A DNA stretch of 64,000 bases from Isoetes taiwanensis. Lineage: Eukaryota > Streptophyta > Lycopodiopsida > Isoetales > Isoetaceae. How positions within the stretch are numbered: position 1 is the first letter of the stretch; the number at the start of each line of letters is the position of its first letter. The notes below the pieces were generated by a model. It searched no databases. It was not told where the DNA came from and saw only the letters and a list, made by a program, of their open reading frames with translations. The stretch lies in assembly GCA_021234155.1 (NCBI GenBank), contig JAJEKV010000016.1, positions 3,371,896 to 3,435,895 on the forward strand, written 5' to 3'. The position numbers were made by a program, and so were the translations under genes. Shown piece after piece: positions 56,364 to 64,000 of the stretch.

Positions 56364-57076
56364 GGCTCTTGAATTAGGAGTTTTAATACTATTTTAAATT
56401 TCATAATGATTATTCATGTTGGTTTTTCTATTACAACATTGATTTATTAAAAATTGGATTATGGTCAATTTAGTAGTTACTCATAAGTTTGGAAATAGCT
56501 ATTATAACTAATCGTTACCAGACCACTATAGGTATAATTATTTTTGGGTTGCTTGAAAGGGCAAACCCTTGTTTGATGGTGTCGTGTGGGGGAGCTAAGA
56601 ACATTCTCTTGATTCCCAATTCATGTTGAGTTATTAATGGGGATCACCCAAATGTTGTGGAGCTCCAGCGCTGGCTAGAATCCCCGCTTTTATGACCATA
56701 GAACCTTTTTTTTTTTTTTGCAAAATGTAATTAAAGCTCAAAAGACACCATATATCTGATTTAAATGTAGAAGGCATTAGAAGTTGCAGCAGTCTTCAAA
56801 GCTTTCAACTTAGGCCCGATCATCCATGAGCAAAGCGATTGCTTACGATTTTTAATTTGGATCATCGGTTCTAACAAGCGTTGTAACCCAAGAGAATTGT
56901 ATCCGGTTTAGACATCATAGCAACATTTCATATACACAAGAATGAGCTTGGATAAATAGTAATTATGGCAAGAGGGACTAGAATTCCTGAAGATTTCTAT
57001 TAATTTGGCACTTGAAGCATTTAGGATGTACTGCCTTAAAGCAGAGGAATATGATCGAAGTAATGAATTCCTTCAT
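56364..57076. other. Right flank, nothing coding recognised
   Basis: The first about 190 bp look like the right part of the small inverted-repeat element into which the retrotransposon inserted (edge near 56556). The remainder is AT-rich with a poly-T run at 56707-56720. Confidence 0.45.
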
Positions 57077-57958
57077 TAGGGCGGATTTGGGGTCTCAAAA
57101 TGGCCTCCTATCAGCCATTCCACGTCATATTTCCGCTCCTTTTTCCCATGCCACCTAGGATACCAAAATCTCATCATTCTGATTTACTTGGAATATTCTC
57201 GAGGAATAAGGAGATTGCGCATTCATGGCGCCATATGTATTTAATTACGTTGGTTGTCGACAGGCTGATGCAACTCGTGGGCGCTTCTAAAAGCCACTTG
57301 CATTATAGCATACCCGGCAACTCATATGGCGGTGCCTCTTGGTTTGTCGATACCAAGCGTGCGTGTCACCGATTCTTGCGCTATTTTCATTTAGAGGCCA
57401 TGGCCATACAAGCTTCCGCCTTCCACATTTTAAAATTTGAATGTATAGGTTGAAGCTTTGTATTAGACTTTCATTTCGAGGGCCAAGGCGCCTTTATGGG
57501 TGGTTCACATGGAGAAGTTTAGGCCCTCCGGTGAAGTTTACGGCGAGTCAAGATCGATTAAAAATTCAATATTTGCATCACTCACATAAGTTGGATCTTG
57601 CAAGGGCTGATTTTCCAAAAAACGGGCTGAATTTTTTTTGCCTCGGCCCAAGTTCGGCCGGGTTTTAAGCCGGTAACCCATAGTTCGTCCATGTGAACCC
57701 AAAGATTAAGGGATCTTTACTTCATCCCAATACGGGCTTTCCAGCCCCTACAATTTGAAATTTGAATTTGCTTAATGTATAAAAGCATGGATTGTAGGAG
57801 AATGGACTTTTCGATTTCCATATGCACATTGCAAATTTCAAAAACGAGGTTAGAAATGCGGACGTTCGGCCACAGCGAATTGTCTTTGGGGCATACAAAT
57901 TGTACACCTTCATTTCGCGCCGTCGCGATCCACATGATATGGAAGCTCCAAATGATGT

Positions 57959-58273
57959 GTGGATGAGGATCCAGCCCGACTCCACGAATATGCTCCAGTC
58001 TTCAATCGCAAAAAAGGAGGTCTAAAAAATAAGAACTTAGACCTCGACGTGTTGTGTCTTGCAGGCTCAAAAAGTGTCGACATCTGGGCGGATGGCATTT
58101 TATATCCATTGGATCCGTTGAGTGGCAAGAAACCGTCATTTCAGGACGTTTCAAGTTTAGTCCGATTTTGTGGTGACGGTAACTCTGGCCTCCTAGGATA
58201 TTGTGAGAGATTGAGAGAGGATGAAGGCATTCGGAATCGAATACAGTTCCTTGAGATGAGCTGCTTCCGATAA
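57959..58273 (+). CDS. Unknown 104-residue open frame inside the TIR element
   Basis: The frame encodes MDEDPARLHEYAPVFNRKKG, then VLCLAGSKSVDIWADGILYP and FCGDGNSGLLGYCERLREDE. The residue mix resembles a real protein fragment, but I recognise no family. There is no visible partner exon, promoter or splice pair. It could be a captured host-gene piece or chance. Confidence 0.25.
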   Translation: MDEDPARLHEYAPVFNRKKGGLKNKNLDLDVLCLAGSKSVDIWADGILYPLDPLSGKKPSFQDVSSLVRFCGDGNSGLLGYCERLREDEGIRNRIQFLEMSCFR

Positions 58274-58493
58274 GGAAGGGGAAATGTCCGTGAAGATGCT
58301 AATAAATGATATTATACTTTGCAATGTGAAGGGTTTATCCATTTGATGACCATTTTTTAAGAAAATATGATATGTGACATTCTTATATGCAAACATTCAT
58401 AAAATTTATGAACATTGAAGGTCAAAGCCATCCTTGTTTAAAGAGGATCATATGATGCGAAATCTTCATGTGCAGAAGTAATTGCATATAAGA

Positions 58494-60084
58494 AATTCGC
58501 CTGGTGTGATCCTTGCGTAAAAAAGTAAATAGAAACACAAATATTGAACTTACAACTTAGCGTAAACAAATAGTATTTTAATAAACCAACACTTTATATA
58601 CTAACACTTTACACTTTAAATAAGATATTTCTTTCTTTCCTTTTACTTGAAAGCTATTTTTTTTTTCAAGATGGATCACACCAAGCGAATAATACATATG
58701 CAAAAAAAAAAAAGGGACACACTAAATTCGCATGGTGTGATCCACTTTCTTATTTGTTGTCAGATTAAAATTAAACACAAGTACTCATTCCTATTTGTAT
58801 CTAAAATGCTTTACCACTCTTAAGTACATAAGTCATTATCCTTTTTCAAAGAGCATATTATTTTTCAAAAGTATCACACAAGCCCGAATAGTACATATGC
58901 AACAAAAATGGAACACACTAAATTCGCATCGTGTGATCCACTTTCTTATTTGTTGTCAAATTAAAATTAAACACAAGTACCCTTCTCATTTAATGCTTTA
59001 CCACCCCAAGTGCATAAAGTTATTAGTCCTTTTCAAAGAGCATATCTTTTTTTAAGAAGGATCACATCAAGCATCCTATTTGCATCTAAAATACTTTACC
59101 AACTCTAGTAGTACATAAAGTTATTAGCCCTTTTCAAAAAGCAAACACTTTATCAATAAATGAGCACGTCACATATCCACACTTAACTTCAAATAAGACA
59201 TATATATATTTCTTTTATTAAAAGATAATCAAAGTAATTTTACTATAGGAAGTCATGTTTTTTCAAAAAGATCACACCAAGCGAATTTTGTATAAGCTAA
59301 AAGGTTGGAATATACTAAATTCGCATGGTGTGATCCACTTTCTTGTTTTGTTGTCAATAGATAATAACACCAAGTCCCTCATCAATAGTCTCCCATTTGC
59401 ATATAAAATATGTATCATTCCAAGTTATATTATGTTTTATGAACTAAACGTTTTCAAAGAGGGTAAGTAAAATACAAACACATAATCAATAAGCCAACAC
59501 TTTACCAACAACCAAAGCTTTATTAAATAAGATTTTTATGTTATTTTAACAAACCTAACAATGTTTCCATATGTGACACTTTGAGTTAACTGATCCAAAG
59601 GCTCATGAAAGCGACATTTTATACAATATGTCTTTGGAGCTTTTGTGTCGTGGCATTAGTAAACACCTCTAATGGAGCAAATATTTTGTAACTCATTTTT
59701 TCAACAACCCTGGATGCACGTCTTATCAAACATTTCTTCATTGCAAGGACACCATTCTCATAAGGCTTGCACAATTAAGCTAAGCGAGGTCATGGGGACG
59801 ACTTTCAAGCTCGGCTCCCACAACTTTACAATGCCCATTGCCCTGAATGTATATCTTGGAAAAGCATGTTTCTTATATCCATATGTTAGACAACAACGAT
59901 GCCAGTAATGCTTTTCCCTAGTCTCAAATCCCCGACATCTGATAAATATAGCCCAAAGAAAAATATTTGATTCAGTGAGTGAATATAAATCAAGAAGAGG
60001 GAAGAAAAAAGAAAAGAATCACATGCCTTGAAATCTCACTACACATTTACAAAGTGCATATGCATTTTCGCATGGTGTGATCCA
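58494..60084. repeat. Tandem repeats of about 195 bp with a palindromic GGATCACACCA...TGGTGTGATCC core
   Basis: Cores of about 70 bp with inverted ends GATCACACCAAGCGAA / TTCGCATGGTGTGATC lie at 58673-58742, 58871-58940 (degraded left arm) and 59269-59336. Single arms lie at 58497, 59061 and 60067. Units at 58665-58865, 58866-59055 and 59056-59150 also share CTTTCTTATTTGTTGTCA, TTAAAATTAAACACAAGTAC and CTTTTCAAAGAGCATAT, which gives a period near 195 bp. Confidence 0.75.
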
Positions 60085-60889
60085 TGTATTATTGAGGGTG
60101 CAAATTTGCAAATATCCTCCTCTTCAAACCCCTTCCCCCCTCCCTTCCCTTTTTTTGCAATATACTATCCATAGCATTTATTTTGAACCCTATAGTTCTA
60201 CCTATTCATTGCGTATGAATGTCGCTCCGACGATGTAACTCCGACGATGTGTCGCAGAAGCAATGTAGGAGTACTAGGAGCAATGATGGATGCAATTAGA
60301 GATACAGATCGGTCGTTGAATTGTAAGAATGAATGGCGGGGAGCAATACGATGAATGGGAAGAGCTGAAAAGTAGGAAAACTTGAATGAAAATTTGGGTA
60401 GTAAAAACATGGCATGTAACGTCACGTTTGCTTGTCACTTTTGACATCGCCTCGCCGTTGTTGCTTAACTCTATGCTCGCCCTTAAAAAACACAGACACT
60501 ATTGGAGACTTGGATTCCAAATGAAGAGCTAAGACGGAGAGGATGCACGAAGGCGCTAATGTGAACAATGGAAATCTTGGTGCCAAAATTTGAAAAGGTG
60601 GTTGGTGCATGTGGGCATGTGTGCGATGGGGGGAAAAGTAGCCATTATTTTGGTCCAGCGATACGATTTTCGAAAAATGCGGGCCATTAATGTGGTTGCA
60701 ATGAATGCACAAACATGTCCTATGAAATTTCGCCATGTGGATGCCAAGTAAGCCTGCTCCTCTTTCTACTTGCCAACTAATACTGACTTTGGAAAAAAAT
60801 GCGCAAACATCATTGGTCACGAGAAACATGACGTGGAATTCTGGCATCCAAGATAAGGGCCATTTTGAGACCCCAAATCCGCCCTAATG

Positions 60890-61975
60890 TTTCGAGCATC
60901 TGTTTGAAGGTAGGTTTCATGATTATATTGAAGGATGAATGTCCCACTTTGAGTGTGGAAATATTTTGTTCAAGACACTTGAGTCAATTTCTTTTTTTTT
61001 TTTTAGAAGAATGACAAACTTATTAGAAACTCCAAGCCAAAAGCCAAATACAGAGGCGTGACACTTGAGTCAAATGTGCCCTTCCATGGCATTAACACTG
61101 AACATGCAAGACAGTCTATTTTAGGGAATGAAAGAGGCAAAGCCAGGGACTTGGCATACCTGATGAACAATATATTTGGCAGGGATACACACACAGATGA
61201 AGTATTTACATCTGATCTTGATGATGCTCATGCTTAGAACAAGATTTAACGCATTTGTTCTCTTGTTGGGTCCCATACTGCATTCCTTATCTTCTCTATG
61301 CTTGAGGATTGCAAGTTGACTAGTATTTTCTACATGCATGCCCCTCCCCCCCCCCCCTTTATATTACAACATTTTCTAGCTGCATGACTCCTAGTGCATC
61401 GAAAAGGTATGGCATTATCTTTGGCAGCTTGCTTTAGAGATAGAAATTTTTTAAAAGATATGTTTAATACTTTTATTTCTCACTAGAAAGAAAAGCTAGA
61501 ATTCTATCATATAAAGAAGATTATTATTGTTCATAGAGCTCATTAGAGCTAGATTCGACTGAATTAGATGAGAGTGAACCATTTTTATAGTGGCACGTCG
61601 TAACTACCACTTGCTGTCTAATTCCATGCAACAGTTAGCAATTACCAAAATACTCCTCCTAAAACAAAAAACGCTACCACTTTAACTCCCAAAATTCGAT
61701 TAATTGGCAGGGTTGATCCTTGATTTTTAAAAATTGAATGAAGTGCCAGACAAATTTTGCCGTAGATTTGCGCAATAATATGATCTTAAACTATTTTGAA
61801 TTGGCTTCATAATGTAACTGCCGCAATGGAATCACAGAGTTGTAGCTCTAAAAAAAGGGACCCAGAAGTTGAGTTAAGAGAGAGGTACCATTGCCGCATG
61901 TGGAATTTGGCCATTAACTCAACTTTTATGCGCTCAAACTATCTCCACCCGATTTGGGTTAGACTTCCTAGAAAT
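60890..61975. other. Intergenic DNA, no gene seen
   Basis: AT-rich. A poly-T run at 60991-61003 and a C run at 61347-61359 are the only marked features. Confidence 0.5.
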
Positions 61976-62040
61976 GGAAACCCTTCCGGGATTTCAACGG
62001 GAAACCCTTCCAAATTTCCTTGAATCCCGGAAGGGTTTCC
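61976..62040. repeat. Strong hairpin, about 21-bp stem
   Basis: GGAAACCCTTCCGGGATTTC at 61976 is mirrored by GAATCCCGGAAGGGTTTCC ending at 62040, with one bulged T. The loop of about 22 bases repeats GGGAAACCCTTCC. It lies about 320 bp upstream of the transporter-like gene. No coding role is seen. Confidence 0.85.
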
Positions 62041-62356
62041 ACAAGAAAATAGATTTTTTTTGGGATAGGTGTGGTTGCCAGTAATAAATATTAGGTAATT
62101 CAATGCATGCGGCTGTTTTTTGAAGAGGTATTCTCGGACGAAAAATCCAGCTCTTCATCCGGCCTTGTTTGCATTGGATTTGTAGAAATAATCTTACTTT
62201 GATTAGGCCAGAAGCATAGCAAATGCATCGCATCTAAGATCTGCTCTAGCCCCTGCTCCGTTGCATCTGCTGAACGAAATTATCAAGTCTTTCTCAATAT
62301 GTAGGTCTATTTTTTTTTCCTAATTAGTTTGGGCTTTCTGAGAAAATTGTTTGCAG

Positions 62357-63950
62357 ATGGTTTTTGATAACGGCAGAATGGCGAGGAGCTTGGATATGGT
62401 AATTTTCTTCTTCTTTAACTTGTGCTGTATATGCTATGCTTCTAAACTTCTTCTCTGGCAATTCGATTAGACACTTTAGTTCGCAACTTGCTTCCAAAAT
62501 TTCTGGATCTGTAGACTAATAGCACTCCGAAATATTCTAACCAATTTTGCTGAATGATACAGATATTGGAATAATGAGTGGAGCAGTGCTCTTTATAAAA
62601 GAGGATACGAAATTGACAGAGGGGCAAGAAGAAATCTTAGTTGGATCGTTGAATCTGGTATCTTTATTTGGGGGATTAATATCGGGGAAGAATTTCCGTT
62701 ACGGTGGGGTAAAAAAACCAAGGCAATAGCATCAGTAATCTTTCTTCCGGGAGCAGCGGTAATGGGGCTAGCCCCTTCATTTTCCATGCTTATGTTCGCG
62801 TGCTCTTGGCGGGAATAGGGTAGGGTTTGCCCTAATGATAGCACCGGTTTACACAGCCAGAGTTATCCCCAACAGAGCCGAGGAGCTCTGGTTTCTTTGC
62901 CGAGAAATATTCATAAACGTTGGCATACTTCTAGGTGATGTGGTAAGTTACCGCTCTTTGAATATCTTCTTGGGTTTCGCTTGGAGGTTAATGTTAGGGC
63001 TTGGTGCGATTCGGCAATAGTTCTTGCTTGTGGGGTTCTTGTCATGCGAGTCTCCTAGATGACTTGTGATGCGAGGGAAAAATAGATGAAGCTAAAGATG
63101 TGCTTTCTAAAACATCTAGTAGCATTGAAGAAGCATTTGCTAGATTATACGCAATTGAATCTGGCTTTGGCCTTTCGAAACAAGTTTAGATTCGGGATAT
63201 GTTGTTCCAAAGAAAAAACACCATGGCGAGGGGTTTGGAAAGAACTTCTTTGCCCCTCTTGCACCAGTCAGAAGAATGCTTGTTGTTGCATTAGGTATAC
63301 AGTTTTTCCGGCAAGCTTAAGGATTGATGCACTAGTTTATTTCTGATCCTGCGGTTTATAAAAAGCGAGAATCAGATCTAAAGCGAGGGGGCTTTTAGGT
63401 ACAAGCTAAAGATAATGGGTCTTACTAAAACACTCTTCATATTGGTAGCTCTTGGATTTCTAGATCGAATTGGGCCGTCCTCTGCTTCTTCTTAGTAGCA
63501 TTGGAATGACAATATCACTTGGAATTACGGCATTTGGGTTTATGTTTTTAGATGTAAGATCTATCCCGGATGATGATGTGTTTCAAGCGTGGCTAAACAA
63601 GGTCCTATAGGTGCCATAGTTCAGGTCTATGGCGTTTTTTCGGTGGGATTTGGACCTGTTTGTTGGGTTCTAACATCTCGAGATTTTTTCCTTTTGCGTT
63701 TGAGAGCTCGGTCTATGAGCTTAGGTATTGTTAAAAGCAGAGTTGTAAGTGGAACTGTGGCCCTCACTTTTCTTAGCATTTGGATGCCATTACTCCCCTG
63801 AGGGGTTTCTTCTTGTTTTCTTGTGTTGTTGCAGCCACGTGTTCTTTGTTTACTTCCTTGTTCACGAGACCAAGGGAAGATCTCTGGAAGATATCTCTAG
63901 CATCGGGGCACTTTCTTCTAACCGACCATACGGACAAAATGAAATGAAGC
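62357..63950 (+). pseudogene. Polyol/monosaccharide transporter-like gene (MFS sugar porter), decayed
   Basis: Sugar porters are 12-helix proton symporters of plasma or vacuole membrane. A short exon (62357-62398, MVFDNGRMARSLDM) ends at GTAATT. After a TGATACAG acceptor, exon 2 (from 62563) gives DIGIMSGAVLFIKEDTKL and EILVGSLNLVSLFGGLISGK. In other frames follow GRRWGKKTKAIASVIF, GVGFALMIAPVYTA, LGWRLMLG-like FAWRLMLGLGAI, ESPR-stop-LVMRGK, GLTKTLFILVALGFLDRIG, SVGFGPVCWVLTSRDFFLLR and FFVYFLVHETKGRSLEDISS. The order matches the PLT/INT-type family throughout. The first membrane helix is missing, and more than six frameshifts or stops occur, including in the PESPRWL motif. The C-terminal tail ends close to the window edge. 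Some breaks could be errors. Confidence 0.8.
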
Positions 63951-64000
63951 GCAAAGGAAACTGGAGTAGAGGGAAGGATAGTGAATCTAGCATCTGCAGC

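Larger units (their letters stand above)
57079..60884. mobile_element. DNA transposon with perfect 27-bp terminal inverted repeats
   Basis: The left end 57079-57105 (GGGCGGATTTGGGGTCTCAA and seven more bases) is a perfect reverse complement of 60858-60884. TA flanks both ends (57077-57078, 60885-60886), which fits a TA target duplication; the outer TTA/TAA also leaves a Harbinger-type site possible. Subterminal sequence (CCACGTCAT.TTTC) is partly mirrored too. Inside, open frames 57100-57453 and 57959-58273 encode nothing I recognise and no transposase motif was seen, so it is probably non-autonomous. It contains the palindromic tandem repeats at 58494-60084. Confidence 0.75.

Noticed and set aside
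58494-60084. CRISPR-like array of regularly spaced palindromes
   Set aside because: Unit sequence outside the arms is also repeated, spacing is irregular and the host is a plant; it is a tandem repeat within a TIR element.

Overview
The window is nuclear DNA of a vascular plant, probably one with a large, repeat-rich genome. Evidence: a two-exon WIP-family C2H2 zinc-finger gene of land-plant type, a decayed polyol/monosaccharide-transporter-like gene with a plant-like intron, plant-type Ty3/gypsy elements with an initiator-Met-tRNA primer site, non-LTR elements, small foldback elements and long (GA)n arrays. The sequence does not let me narrow the lineage further.

Layout. 1-8 kb: AT-rich intergenic DNA with two foldback (MITE-like) elements. 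8-19.5 kb: three LINE copies on the minus strand, each abutting (GA)n arrays of about 80-160 bp. 19.5-28 kb: intergenic DNA with degenerate repeats, a foldback and an unrecognised minus-strand gene-like stretch at 22.5-23.4 kb. 28.16-30.33 kb (minus): the WIP zinc-finger gene, the only convincing intact host gene. 30.5-33.4 kb: repeats. 32.7-56.4 kb: two copies of one Ty3/gypsy element plus shared left flank, arranged head to tail. Copy A (33.4-44.4 kb) is badly scrambled and its 3' LTR is cut short. Copy B (45137-56358) is full length with a 5-bp target duplication ACATT, PBS and PPT. 57.08-60.88 kb: a DNA transposon with perfect 27-bp inverted ends and a palindrome-bearing tandem repeat inside. 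62.36-63.95 kb (plus): a decayed transporter gene running to the window end.

The main discovery is in copy B. Between the primer-binding site and gag, in sense orientation and behind its own TATA box, lies an open region whose N-terminus is exactly the histone H3 tail (ARTKQTARK) and whose C-terminus is a complete H3 histone fold: 89 residues that align to plant H3 without a gap. About 330 residues of acidic then basic linker separate the two. The fold mixes canonical-H3 and CENH3-like signatures. A second unknown ORF with its own TATA box follows, then gag (divergent zinc knuckle) and pol (PR-RT-RH-IN) with no visible chromodomain. Two identical 67-bp near-palindromes sit upstream of the histone ORF. 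A retrotransposon that carries its own H3-like histone is not something I know as a described system.

Caution: differences between copies A and B cluster at CAG/CTG and CG sites and are mostly short scrambles rather than substitutions. Part of the frame damage in the repeats, and possibly the tandem duplication itself, may therefore be base-calling or assembly artefact.
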